Source: a virus. From it: a stretch of 64,000 bases of DNA. The translations under genes and the position numbers were made by a program. Below, piece by piece: positions 1 through 9,719 of this stretch (position 1 is its first letter; every line of letters starts with the position of its first letter). The DNA is taken from IMG/VR virus record IMGVR_UViG_3300042507_002545, positions 1 through 64,000 of that record; one strand, 5' to 3'. The notes under the pieces are model-generated. The model worked only from the letters and a program-made list of their open reading frames with translations, was not told where the DNA came from and did no database searches.

Positions 1-1470
1 ATTTTCTTCACCGAGCCATCTACCACTAAGAGTTTCTTTAACTTTAGGCCAATTGGTACTAACACCTCTTACAAAAGTGTTATGCCTATTTAACAAACCT
101 CTAAAAGTCATGTCAGTAAGCATATCTGATTTTGCAACTCTTTGTATATCAGGTATATTATATCCATACTGTTTTGCCCAATGCTGTAAATTTTGAAGAT
201 CTTTAAATCTTCTTCCTGTGCTTCCAATTGCTCCAATATTTTTTACCGCATTTAAATCTGAAGATAAATTTTTAGCTCCTAGAAAGTTTAACGCATTGAG
301 ACCTCCTTCAAATGCTACATCTCTCCAGTCTCCTTCTCCAGCATTATATCTAGATACAGCTTGTCTAAAGTCAGATTCTGGATTTAAAAAATTATAAGTA
401 CCTACAGCTTGAAATGCTGGATTAACGACATTACCCAGTGTAACACCAGTACCTAATAACTCCAAACCTAATGTACTAGCAATAGCTGGAGCAGCTGCAT
501 ATAATCCTACTGCAGCATCTAAAGGTCCAACTGTTGTATTTGTTGTACCAAGCATGTTTGCTTTCTGCTGAGAATCTTGCTTATGTTGTTGATAAGCAGA
601 AAATTTTCTACTAAACTCCGTACTATTAATAGCTTTATCGGCCTGATCTAAAATGTATTTTTTATCTTTTAACTTAGAATTCAATTTCTTTTTTTCTTTT
701 TCATTTTTTGAAAAAGATATATCAAAAGTCAGTTGACCTATTTCGTCTTCTATTTTTTGTTTATTGTATGATGCATTTAAATAATCAGTTATGTCTGCAT
801 CACTTATTTCACTATTAGTAATATCTTCAGGACTCCATAAACTCATTCCTCCTATTTTTGGACCTGTACCAAAGCGACTTGTATATGCTGCTTTAGCATA
901 ACCAGTTTCTGGATTTACACTTTCTAAATCTTCTTGACTAGGTGTAGTAAGATGTTTTGCAAAACGTTCTTTTTTCTCCTGCTCTAAAACTTCTTTAGAT
1001 GGTTGCTTATAATTAGCATCCATCCAGTTTGCAATCTCTTTACCTCTTTCTAAATTATTCTTATTCTGAGCTGCTGTATTATATGCCCAATTTGCATTTC
1101 TATATTCATCTACTGAGTTCCATCCTGCTACCTGTGCTCTTCTGTTAAGCTCCATATTCTCAGCAGGACTTAAATTAACATCATAGCTAGAATTAAATTG
1201 ACCTGTAGTTTGGGCTTTTGGTAAAGTCTTTATTTTAACTCTTTTAAGATTTGGCATAGAGGTATTACCACCATAAGCCATCATAGGTATTTCATATACG
1301 GCAGTACCAGGAAATGTATAGTTACCTCCAGGCTGCATCATTTTAGTATTACCTAAATTATCAATACCCAATACAGGGTATGGTACACCCTTCATTGTTA
1401 TATCACCACTTGGAATAATAGTATCCTCACCAGGATATTTCCATTGTCCATATTTACTTACTTTAGCCAT
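1..1470 (-). CDS. N-terminal 490 aa of a probable virion cargo/ejected protein (partial)
   Basis: An open frame runs from an ATG at 1470 off the left edge with no stop. The ATG overlaps the TAA of the giant tail gene by one base (TAATG), so the two are translationally coupled. The N-terminus is polar, with a PMMAYGG motif near residue 75 that I associate with large virion proteins of Bacteroidetes phages. Residues 180-290 are Lys/Glu-rich and probably helical, followed by an Ala/Gly-rich hydrophobic stretch. In crAss-like phages the gene after the giant tail protein usually encodes a capsid cargo protein ejected into the host. That role is inferred from position; no catalytic motif is visible. 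Confidence 0.7.
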   Translation of the reverse strand, partial: MAKVSKYGQWKYPGEDTIIPSGDITMKGVPYPVLGIDNLGNTKMMQPGGNYTFPGTAVYEIPMMAYGGNTSMPNLKRVKIKTLPKAQTTGQFNSSYDVNLSPAENMELNRRAQVAGWNSVDEYRNANWAYNTAAQNKNNLERGKEIANWMDANYKQPSKEVLEQEKKERFAKHLTTPSQEDLESVNPETGYAKAAYTSRFGTGPKIGGMSLWSPEDITNSEISDADITDYLNASYNKQKIEDEIGQLTFDISFSKNEKEKKKLNSKLKDKKYILDQADKAINSTEFSRKFSAYQQHKQDSQQKANMLGTTNTTVGPLDAAVGLYAAAPAIASTLGLELLGTGVTLGNVVNPAFQAVGTYNFLNPESDFRQAVSRYNAGEGDWRDVAFEGGLNALNFLGAKNLSSDLNAVKNIGAIGSTGRRFKDLQNLQHWAKQYGYNIPDIQRVAKSDMLTDMTFRGLLNRHNTFVRGVSTNWPKVKETLSGRWLGEEN

Positions 1471-4400
1471 TAGCGAGGAGATAAAGTTTCTTTCATATTG
1501 TTAATCTTGTAAAGCATCTTGGTATTGTTTTGACCAGGTGCATTTTCTCTAATAAGTTTTAATCTGTTTACATAGTGACGGAACTTCTTACGCTCAAAAG
1601 CCGACTTACTATAGTTAATATTATTAGGGTTTAACAAAGATATATAACCGTTTGCTTGTGTATCCCACATTTGAGTTACAAATCCAGTGTATTCACCACG
1701 GTCTCTAGTTAAATCTACAAATTGATTAAAGCGATATTTATTCTCTTCTTTAGAATACAGTATGTCTACGTATGTTGGTGTATATGTAGGGTACTGCATC
1801 GCAAGAGCCGGGTTATTTTTTGGGTGTAAGTTTAATCGTAACTCACCAGATACCTGCTCAGAGTTATATACTATAGCTTTATTAAAGTTGTAATCAAGTA
1901 CATGGAATCTGTCATAACCATCTTGGCTATAAACATAAGCCTCAAGTATGTACTCCATGCTCTTAATAGATGTAACAGTTTGCCCATTAGAAACTACTTC
2001 TTCTACTTCAAATGGATAATCAACTCCATAGAAGTTTGTATAGCTTGAAGTACTTTCATTATGCTTCCAAATGTTAGGACCCTTAGTTGTAAGGATACTC
2101 ATCTTAGATGGCATAATTAAATCAGGGTGCCAGTCATGGAATGAGATAAACGCTTTAGCCTTAGGATCATAACTTACCGTCCAGGATGCATCTTCAAAGT
2201 ATAATGGATCACCTAGTGTTACAGTTATTGAAGTAACTTGACCATTAATAACTTTGTTAAATACATCCTTCTTATCATAGACAAGTCCTGAAGGCGCATC
2301 AATTCTTAATTTAAAATCTCTTTTGGTAAAGTATACTATTTGATTTTTATTATCAAATGATGCTTGGCAACCAATACCAGCTATAGGATTTCTTACTAAT
2401 TCAAAGTCTGGAAAATCTTCTAAAAGCTTATATGGTAAATATTTTGCAAACCACCATTTTAAACCAGCTGTAGAAATCTCCTCTAAAGATTGACCAATAC
2501 CAAATATTTTACCTTGGCTTTGAGCAACATAGTATAATCCCAACGGTGTATTAACAACACTTAATGGATCTTGCACTGATGCATACTGATAAGCAGCATC
2601 TGCATTACTAAAGCTTTGCAATGGTTGTGAAAACAAACTACCATCTCCAATGTTAAGCTTTGTACCTAAATCTAGTTCAAGATTTTCTACAGTACGTGTC
2701 ATTACTGGTGAATCCTTTTCAGTAAAAATTATCACACCGCTTTGGTCATATGGCTTAACAGATATAACCTTAGACTTAAAGTCTTTATAGTTAAATGCTA
2801 AAAAGACTTGCCAGTAATCTTTAATGGCTTCTAAGTTCTGTGGTAAAGAATATATAAGACGATTAGGATAATAGGTAAAGCATTTCTCAGCTACATATGG
2901 ATTGTAACTAATAGGCTGAACATTACCCCAGCTAATTAAATCGTGATACGTCTTAGAGATACCAAGAGACATGTCATACTTAAAGAAATTACCAGCTTTG
3001 ATAATACTTGGTTCAAATAGTTCTTCTACAGTTGCATATCTGTATGGGTCGTAGAATCTTTGATCATCGGTATTACCCCAATCACGATAACTTATATTAA
3101 GTTCTGTTTCTACAAAGAAATCTCTAACCCCAGATTGGAATAAATAGAAGAATGCATTTTTTACACCAAATCTAAAGCTAACATTAAAGTTGAAACCACC
3201 ACCACCCAATGAGCCAGAAGGTGAATAGTTTCTTCTATCTAAATGATGATAATTAGATGGAATATCCCAAGTATTTGAGTTTATGTTACCTAGCGATATT
3301 ATATCACCAACCATACTACCGAGAGCTCCCATTGCATCATACTCACTTAAATTAGCCCAGTATCTTGGATATGATATCATATAGTGTAACCCATAATCAA
3401 ACTGGGTACCATCTGGTTGACCATATAACCAATCCCTAAAATAGAAGAAAGTATTTTTTTCGGTATACCTCCCTATATATACATCACCACCGTATACAAT
3501 AGAACTCGGCACTTTTTTACCTTTATCATTTTGAGTCAATGTTGCAAACGTAGTATTACTACATGAACCAAAATTATTATCAATTGGTTTTACAATAGTT
3601 CTACAACCCGAAGGAACTTGTAGTATGCTATCTATTTGACCATAAAGATTAGGCCTTCTTATTTTAAATCCTGCATAGTATGATGAAGCTGTAGTATCAA
3701 AATCTTGTTTAACAATATCTAAAAAATCATATTCATTTGCAGTTAGTCCTGCTGTAGTATCATTATCAATATCAAATTGAACACCAATTGTGGTAAGAGA
3801 ATTATCTACTATGCTTGGATCAGCAATATTATTACTTGCTTCAAACATTACAGCTCTTCCTCTATATAAGTTATTTACTCGATAACTTACTTGTGTACTA
3901 TCTGATGCTGGAAAAGTCTGTAGCAAATTATCTAAGTAATAAGATCGCTCAACTTTACGACGATGGTTACCTATTTGTACATTACCAATAATGTTATTTG
4001 TTAAATCACCATGTGATAAATATCTATAGGCATATTGTCTATATTTTGTACTAGCTTTTATGAGCTCTACGAAATTAGAAATACCCATTCCCCAGTAACT
4101 CATAAATGAAACTATACCATAACCTCCAGCAATTTTTGGATCTAGCATTTGCTGACCAGATAATTCAAGATCTAAATTTTCACTAAATCCAATTTTTACT
4201 TTAGAATCTTTATAAAATTGGTTATCAGAAAGTGTATGATAAAAACCAGTTACATCATAGTTTTGACCAAATCCAAAAATTGCATTCCACGCTTGGTTAT
4301 TACCTCCTAAACTAAATAGGTTATTACTATCATTAACACCAGATTCAACAGTATCATTAGATCCTGGACCTTGTATTTGACCGTCTACATATAAAGGAAC

Positions 4401-6830
4401 TTCAAACTTAGCTTTATCTGGAATATCATTAGCAGGATCATCCCACCATTTATCTGGAGTACTACCTTCAAAGTCACCACCATTAATTGCATTACCTGTA
4501 ATAGGAGTTATACTACCACTCCCAAATGTAAAACCGCCTCCACCCCCACTTATATCACCACCACCAACTTCATTACCTTTAACATACTGACCTAGCCATA
4601 GCTCTTTAGGACCTTGTTGAGATCTTGTTTTACGACCTCTAGCTTTTATCATAGCTTCTGCCATACCTACAACAACTGCTACTGAAAAAGCTAAATCCGT
4701 AATAAGTTTATGACGAGGATGTTCAGGTACTTCACTAAATGCACCATTAACATTATTTGCATATCCTCTTTGTCCATATAAAACAACTTCTTGAGGTGTA
4801 AGATATGGCGATATTACTTGTGTATCAGGTGAGTGAAATGTAAATATATCTCTAAATACTTTACTAGGTGGTGGATAAAGTTGTCCATTATCACTAGGTC
4901 CACCTGGTATATCTTTAGTAGATAAAGATGGATCAGGTTGTAAAGAATTATAAGGATAGTTTTGGTAAAGAATTTCATCAGCACCCGCCTCATCTTCCTT
5001 ATAGGATCTTACATTATTTATAATGCCTTTTGCAATAACTGTTTTATTACCTTGGCGAGAAGATCTTAAAATTTCATAACCTACAATACCAGGTATAACA
5101 TTACCTTGATTATCTAATGGTGGTAAGATATTATCAAACTCTACTCCCAGTACACGTATTCTAGCAGGTGAATTATCAGCATTACTTACAATGTGATTAG
5201 ATGCGTCATTATATGATACAGAACCATTGCTGTTATAAAATATAATATCAGCTGGCATTTTATGATGACGTAGTGGTTTACCACATAGATTATAATCACT
5301 ATTAAGACTAGTGTTTGGGTATGGGAAGGAGGTTGGTGTTGTCCACGGATGATCCGCATTATCAGCATCCCAAATAACAGGTTTATTATCAGGATAAATC
5401 TCTGTAGATTCCCAATAACCCATTCTACCTTTAGCTGTTATAATACCACCATCATCTTGAGTTATGGATAACCCAGGATCAGTAATAAACGCTGTATTAT
5501 ATACTTGCCAAACTGCAGTTTCATTATTTATAACATCATTAGTTATAGACGGTTGTGCAGTTTCCCAAGAATATGATGGACGTCCTGGTATATGATACGA
5601 CGAAGATGTATCTCCTGTATTATAAACCCAGCGAATAAAAAACGCATAGATTTCATCACGCATGTAACCATTAACATTACCACCTTTAAAATAGTAGTCT
5701 GAAGGATATTCTGTAACTACCCATTTAGCAGATATCTGATTTGCTAAAGGTTGATAATTAAAACTAAATCTAGACTTAGGGGATGTTCTTATTAAATAAT
5801 CATTTATTGAAAAAATACCTTCGGAAGTTTCTGTTATAGCATTTCTTACTACTAATGATGGTAAAGGTACATCTTGTAATGTATCTGGTATTTCAGGAAT
5901 TTCAACAGTTCTTGAGTTTGTGCTATATAATCCAATACGCTTAGCAACAGTTTGTTGATTAACAAATTTTACTATTACAAGCTCAAACTGATCATATAAA
6001 TCAGTTTCCATATCATTAATTACTAGCTGTAAACCTTCGGTAATATTATCATGATTAAATAAAGATTGAATATTGCTAGGGGAGTAATAGTCAGTTACAC
6101 GCTCTCCATTTAAAGCATATGCTACAAATGCAAAGTATGATCCATTAAGTAAAGTACCTCCTGATAAACTTTTAGTAAGTTCAATACATGGTGTCTTAAC
6201 AATCTTAGCTATTCTAATTTTTTCACAATCTAGCTGTAGTGGATATATTGGTTTACAATCTTCACATGGTCCTGAATTTACATCTTGTGTAATATAAGGA
6301 ACACCAGGCCAAGGTTGTTCAAATGGTGCTACTCTAATATCTCCAATGTTTAAAGTTCTATCTGGATTGTTACCATCTACAAAATATACTTGAAAAGAGC
6401 AATCATAGTTTTGCTTCGCCTCACCAGTTACAATATTATATTTTGTAAAATTTAAACAAGGATCATTAACAATGGTATGATATGAACAAGTATTTGCTAC
6501 AAATAACCCAATTTCCGAATTACCATTTTCTCCTGACGTAATAACCCACTTATCATCATAAACATGTATTGCACCGTTTATTTGATATGGCGCTGTTGTC
6601 TGAGCTCCGGGAGGAACACATAAGGTATTAGAAGGTTCATTACCTAAAACACCTACATTACCATCTGTTGAATTATTTACAGCATTACGCGCATGTGACC
6701 AACACGACTCTGGAAAATAAACATCATCGTAATCTTTTACTAAACCTTTTGAAAAAGTGTCACTTTGTGTAGTAATCATTGTGGTAATACCACTTCCTTT
6801 ACCACTTTTACCAGATACTTTCTTAGCCAT
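1470..6830 (-). CDS. Giant tail (muzzle/stabilisation-type) structural protein, 1786 aa
   Basis: Largest gene in the window. It is beta-rich and Asn/Asp/Tyr/Gly-rich with no signal peptide and few helices. The first 80 residues (SKGLVKDYDDVYFPESCW, then NAVNNSTDGNVGVLGNE) look like the N-termini of the large tail-stabilisation/muzzle proteins of crAss-like phages. Four Cys around residues 190-205 (GPCEDCKPIYPLQLDC) could bind metal or form disulfides. A Gly-rich linker lies near residues 765-790. It follows three tail-stub genes and precedes a probable cargo gene, as in crAss-like virions, where this protein closes the distal end of the short tail. The role is inferred from length, position and recalled family resemblance. 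Confidence 0.75.
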   Translation of the reverse strand: MAKKVSGKSGKGSGITTMITTQSDTFSKGLVKDYDDVYFPESCWSHARNAVNNSTDGNVGVLGNEPSNTLCVPPGAQTTAPYQINGAIHVYDDKWVITSGENGNSEIGLFVANTCSYHTIVNDPCLNFTKYNIVTGEAKQNYDCSFQVYFVDGNNPDRTLNIGDIRVAPFEQPWPGVPYITQDVNSGPCEDCKPIYPLQLDCEKIRIAKIVKTPCIELTKSLSGGTLLNGSYFAFVAYALNGERVTDYYSPSNIQSLFNHDNITEGLQLVINDMETDLYDQFELVIVKFVNQQTVAKRIGLYSTNSRTVEIPEIPDTLQDVPLPSLVVRNAITETSEGIFSINDYLIRTSPKSRFSFNYQPLANQISAKWVVTEYPSDYYFKGGNVNGYMRDEIYAFFIRWVYNTGDTSSSYHIPGRPSYSWETAQPSITNDVINNETAVWQVYNTAFITDPGLSITQDDGGIITAKGRMGYWESTEIYPDNKPVIWDADNADHPWTTPTSFPYPNTSLNSDYNLCGKPLRHHKMPADIIFYNSNGSVSYNDASNHIVSNADNSPARIRVLGVEFDNILPPLDNQGNVIPGIVGYEILRSSRQGNKTVIAKGIINNVRSYKEDEAGADEILYQNYPYNSLQPDPSLSTKDIPGGPSDNGQLYPPPSKVFRDIFTFHSPDTQVISPYLTPQEVVLYGQRGYANNVNGAFSEVPEHPRHKLITDLAFSVAVVVGMAEAMIKARGRKTRSQQGPKELWLGQYVKGNEVGGGDISGGGGGFTFGSGSITPITGNAINGGDFEGSTPDKWWDDPANDIPDKAKFEVPLYVDGQIQGPGSNDTVESGVNDSNNLFSLGGNNQAWNAIFGFGQNYDVTGFYHTLSDNQFYKDSKVKIGFSENLDLELSGQQMLDPKIAGGYGIVSFMSYWGMGISNFVELIKASTKYRQYAYRYLSHGDLTNNIIGNVQIGNHRRKVERSYYLDNLLQTFPASDSTQVSYRVNNLYRGRAVMFEASNNIADPSIVDNSLTTIGVQFDIDNDTTAGLTANEYDFLDIVKQDFDTTASSYYAGFKIRRPNLYGQIDSILQVPSGCRTIVKPIDNNFGSCSNTTFATLTQNDKGKKVPSSIVYGGDVYIGRYTEKNTFFYFRDWLYGQPDGTQFDYGLHYMISYPRYWANLSEYDAMGALGSMVGDIISLGNINSNTWDIPSNYHHLDRRNYSPSGSLGGGGFNFNVSFRFGVKNAFFYLFQSGVRDFFVETELNISYRDWGNTDDQRFYDPYRYATVEELFEPSIIKAGNFFKYDMSLGISKTYHDLISWGNVQPISYNPYVAEKCFTYYPNRLIYSLPQNLEAIKDYWQVFLAFNYKDFKSKVISVKPYDQSGVIIFTEKDSPVMTRTVENLELDLGTKLNIGDGSLFSQPLQSFSNADAAYQYASVQDPLSVVNTPLGLYYVAQSQGKIFGIGQSLEEISTAGLKWWFAKYLPYKLLEDFPDFELVRNPIAGIGCQASFDNKNQIVYFTKRDFKLRIDAPSGLVYDKKDVFNKVINGQVTSITVTLGDPLYFEDASWTVSYDPKAKAFISFHDWHPDLIMPSKMSILTTKGPNIWKHNESTSSYTNFYGVDYPFEVEEVVSNGQTVTSIKSMEYILEAYVYSQDGYDRFHVLDYNFNKAIVYNSEQVSGELRLNLHPKNNPALAMQYPTYTPTYVDILYSKEENKYRFNQFVDLTRDRGEYTGFVTQMWDTQANGYISLLNPNNINYSKSAFERKKFRHYVNRLKLIRENAPGQNNTKMLYKINNMKETLSPR

Positions 6831-6832
6831 AT

Positions 6833-7744
6833 TTAGACAGCGTTATTTGTTCTATAATTTGGTGCAAATGGAAAATAAGACTTGAACATGTCGTAGTACT
6901 TAGAGTACATTGCTTTACGGTTCATAGCCCATAGTTTTTCCATTTCGGAGAAGTTAGGAGTATTAACAATAGTAAGTGCATTATTTCTAGCAGCTCTATA
7001 CTCTTGTGATACAAGTTGATATTGTGCTGCTACATTTTCTCCATCCATTACTAAGTTTTCAAGTATACGTTTTTTAATAGCATACTCATAATACTCATTA
7101 AGCATTGGATGATCCGGTATTAATAGGTCACCATTTTCATCTGTAAATGTTCCTTGATAGTTGATATAAACTGAAGCAGTTTCTAATGTTGTATACAACC
7201 AACCATCTTTAATCCAAGCTTCATCAACATGTGAGTGAAAAAGATTTGGCCAATTGCAATCTACATATTTAGAATTTCTAAATCTTAAAGGAAAAAAGTT
7301 TTTGTACGCTCTTCTTTCAGTATTTACTACTTGAATAATTTGATACTCTGAAGTTTTTTCACATTTGCTAAAACATACCGGTTGTTGTGGTAATGAATCA
7401 TTAGTGCAATATGCTTGCTCTACCCAAGGTCTCCATGTTGGCGTAACATCTTGAACGTTAGTACCTTGCGCAGGTACAACTAAATCATACCCTTGTGATA
7501 CAGCAAGAGCATAGTTCATCACATAGAAATCTTCTGGTAAACGTACTCTACCTTTTTCAACCTCAAGAATAGTTTCCTTTGTCATGTTAATTCTAAGACC
7601 TAAATCATAATTAACACGCATTGCAACTTTAATAAGTTGTGCAGGATCAATCCTATTTTCTAATGTAAGAGTTCTTAAATCTATCTTGACATCTTCAAGA
7701 AGAGATTCAAAGGTTCTATATTTAAGTGTGTAATTGTAGTTCAT
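6833..7744 (-). CDS. Tail-stub / ring protein, 303 aa
   Basis: A soluble mixed alpha/beta protein packed between the 224-aa gene (2 bp away) and the giant tail gene (2 bp away). Conserved-looking segments include an N-terminal helical part (residues 10-60), a VRLPEDFYVMNYA strand-loop and a long helical C-terminus ending in the SKYYDMFKSYF region. Length and position match the ring or stub proteins that stack below the portal in crAss-like podoviruses. No enzymatic motif is seen. It could instead be a P22 gp4-like accessory factor, which the sequence alone cannot separate. Confidence 0.65.
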   Translation of the reverse strand: MNYNYTLKYRTFESLLEDVKIDLRTLTLENRIDPAQLIKVAMRVNYDLGLRINMTKETILEVEKGRVRLPEDFYVMNYALAVSQGYDLVVPAQGTNVQDVTPTWRPWVEQAYCTNDSLPQQPVCFSKCEKTSEYQIIQVVNTERRAYKNFFPLRFRNSKYVDCNWPNLFHSHVDEAWIKDGWLYTTLETASVYINYQGTFTDENGDLLIPDHPMLNEYYEYAIKKRILENLVMDGENVAAQYQLVSQEYRAARNNALTIVNTPNFSEMEKLWAMNRKAMYSKYYDMFKSYFPFAPNYRTNNAV

Positions 7745-7745
7745 G

Positions 7746-8420
7746 TTAAGGTCTTAGTAAACTTTGTTTATCATCAATTGCGGTATCTGAAGGAATAGCC
7801 ATGCTAAACTTAAGATCATTATACACCTGGGCCTCAATTTGGCTAAATAAATAATCCGGTACGATAAGAGGCTGATCTTGTCTTTTAATACAATCTGGTT
7901 GAGTATCACATGTATATGGAGAAAGATCCTGCTCAAAAATACCCTCTACAGATACTGCCTCCCAATCTACATTAGGAAAATACAAGTACCCATTCAAATA
8001 CCAATAATACTTTTGTTTATTGTATTTGTAGCCTGATGTTTTAGCCATAGAGTTATATAAGGCTGGCTCTGTTTTATATACTTGAGTAGAATCATCTACT
8101 GAAGCTACAGTTCTAAATAATGGTCCATATGAGCTATCCATTACTCCGGGAATTTTATCTCTAGTGCGCTTTACCATGATGTTTGATTTAACATCACAGC
8201 ACGCCTCAACTTTATCTACCTCAATAAGGTCAACGCATGGAAGCCTCCTAAAGAAACTATTAAACCTTAATATCTCATTAAGGCTATCTTGCTTCTTAAT
8301 AAAGAACTTTGCATGTTTCATTATTAAGCTAAATATGTATCTATCTGTAAGAAAGGCGTCCTCAGTTGAGCCCTTTACTATATTTCTAACTCTAGATACT
8401 GCTTCTCCTATTGTAGTCAT
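7746..8420 (-). CDS. Ring / head-tail connector protein, 224 aa
   Basis: The N-terminal TIGEAVSRVRNIVKGSTEDAF segment and the following helices resemble phage connector subunits that bind below the portal. Cys residues are scattered (PCVDLIEVDKVEACC) and a Trp/Tyr-rich strand block sits near residues 135-165. It ends with a helix rich in Ala, Gln and Lys and is followed after 1 bp by the next tail-stub gene. The role is inferred from size and its place in the tail-stub cluster. Confidence 0.6.
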   Translation of the reverse strand: MTTIGEAVSRVRNIVKGSTEDAFLTDRYIFSLIMKHAKFFIKKQDSLNEILRFNSFFRRLPCVDLIEVDKVEACCDVKSNIMVKRTRDKIPGVMDSSYGPLFRTVASVDDSTQVYKTEPALYNSMAKTSGYKYNKQKYYWYLNGYLYFPNVDWEAVSVEGIFEQDLSPYTCDTQPDCIKRQDQPLIVPDYLFSQIEAQVYNDLKFSMAIPSDTAIDDKQSLLRP

Positions 8421-8425
8421 ATCTT

Positions 8426-9016
8426 TTAAAATTCAAATTCATTATATACTGAAAGTAAAAAATCATCATCCGGCATATGCAGGTTATAATCAATATACTT
8501 TTTAGGATTAAAGTATAGTTGAGATACGGGTTTTGTTTTATCTATACTTAAGTACATCTTCCATTTCTCAGGATATACTTTAGCAAACTCACGTTTAAAT
8601 TGCCGTACTGGATTAAACGCCCATATTTCTCTATCTTTAATCTTATACTTACTATTATAGTTTGAGAAAAATATTTTACCTATAGTACCATCTGTTTCCC
8701 AGTTCATTGTACTCACTTTGTAACCACACTCAAAAGACTTCTTATAGTCTACAACCTGCTTTTTTCTTGCAGGACACGCGCCAATAAATACATATCCTAA
8801 CCCTTCTGGTAACTCAATACCATCTCGTGTATTGATTACCGTTCTCCATATCTTCTCACAATGTGTTGCTATAACGTTTTTAAACGTTATATAATCCACA
8901 TCATCATAACCTTTATGCTTTTCTTTAAAAGCATTTAATGTTGCTGCCGTTACTGTTTTAGTAACAGGCTTTCTAAATCTTGGCGCCTTTAAGTCTGGTT
9001 TTCTTATAGGTTGCAT
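8426..9016 (-). CDS. Conserved phage structural or assembly protein, 196 aa
   Basis: Basic N-terminus (PIRKPDLKAPRFRKPVTK) followed by a compact domain with the motifs DGIELPEGLGYVFIGACP and REIWAFNPVRQFKREFAK. I recall similar proteins next to tail-stub genes in crAss-like and other Bacteroidetes phages, without an assigned function. It starts after a 144-bp gap that holds the terminator of the upstream surface-protein gene, so it probably opens a new transcript covering the tail-stub cluster. Confidence 0.6.
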   Translation of the reverse strand: MQPIRKPDLKAPRFRKPVTKTVTAATLNAFKEKHKGYDDVDYITFKNVIATHCEKIWRTVINTRDGIELPEGLGYVFIGACPARKKQVVDYKKSFECGYKVSTMNWETDGTIGKIFFSNYNSKYKIKDREIWAFNPVRQFKREFAKVYPEKWKMYLSIDKTKPVSQLYFNPKKYIDYNLHMPDDDFLLSVYNEFEF

Positions 9017-9026
9017 GTTCTCCTAT

Positions 9027-9043
9027 TATAATTTACAAAATTT
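9027..9043 (-). repeat. 17-bp exact repeat in the leader of the 196-aa gene (copy 1)
   Basis: TATAATTTACAAAATTT lies 10 bp upstream of the 9016 start codon and recurs exactly at 11241-11257, 3 bp upstream of the 11237 start codon. Both are in leaders on the minus strand, so this is probably a shared regulatory or translation-start element. Confidence 0.5.
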
Positions 9044-9093
9044 CTTCCAGCTTTAAAAGTAATACTTAATGTGTTGAGAAACAAATATTAGTG

Positions 9094-9120
9094 AAAAACC
9101 CCCAAGCCATTGCCTGAGGG
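9094..9120 (-). terminator. Rho-independent terminator after the Fn3 surface-protein gene
   Basis: On the minus strand, CCCTCAGGC pairs with GCTTGGGGG (two wobbles) around a 4-nt loop and is followed by TTTTT. It sits 41 bp beyond the stop of the 182-aa gene. Confidence 0.8.
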
Positions 9121-9160
9121 TCTCTCTTGTTAGTCACGCTAAACCAACAAACGTGGACTA

Positions 9161-9709
9161 TTATGCTGTTAATGTCTTTACTACAATGATTGCGCTAATT
9201 GAACTATCTATACCACAAGTTGTTCTTACTCGGAAATAATAGTTTGTATCAGCATTTAGAAGAGTAAACGTGTAAGTAGTAGTTGTTAAAGAAGGTGTAG
9301 TTGTATAAACTCCAGGAACAACTCCATAGTCTACAGTGTATGTGTTTGCACCAGTATCTTCCCAGTTAAGTATAATAGCAGTTGTACCTACATAACTAGG
9401 GTGAACATTAATAGGTGGTAGACAATCTGTATTTACATCCTGTACAGACATAGCCTGATAAGCATTCTCTAAAGATGCTCCCGCAGGTAATGCTGGATAA
9501 CTCGCACCTTCATTTCCAAACCAATTACCAAATTGATATATTGAATATAGAGAGCTATGTTTTACACAGGTATCTTGAATAGTCTCGTAACACGGAGTTG
9601 GATCCGGGCATTTGATATCAGGAGGACAAGTATATGAAGGTGCAGTTGTAAGGGGGAGATCCTTACAACCGCACTTATTATCTGAACAATTACAAGTTTT
9701 GCAAGCCAT
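9161..9709 (-). CDS. Cys-rich protein with one fibronectin type III domain, 182 aa
   Basis: The first 50 residues are Cys-rich (CKTCNCSDNKCGCKDLPL, then CPPDIKCPDPTPC). A linker leads to an Fn3-like beta-sandwich from about residue 97 to the end (PPINVHPSYVGTTAIILNW, TYTVDYG, YFRVRTTCG). Fn3 domains are common on phage surfaces as weak carbohydrate-binding or spacer modules. It is the last gene of the surface-protein block and is followed by a terminator. Probable virion decoration or fibre component; the Cys-rich part may be a disulfide or metal knot. Confidence 0.7.
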   Translation of the reverse strand: MACKTCNCSDNKCGCKDLPLTTAPSYTCPPDIKCPDPTPCYETIQDTCVKHSSLYSIYQFGNWFGNEGASYPALPAGASLENAYQAMSVQDVNTDCLPPINVHPSYVGTTAIILNWEDTGANTYTVDYGVVPGVYTTTPSLTTTTYTFTLLNADTNYYFRVRTTCGIDSSISAIIVVKTLTA

Positions 9710-9719
9710 GTTTTATATT

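Noticed and set aside
8164-8505. 113-codon plus-strand frame inside the tail-stub genes
   Set aside because: It is a shadow of the 224-aa and 196-aa genes on the other strand and has no leader motif or family pattern.
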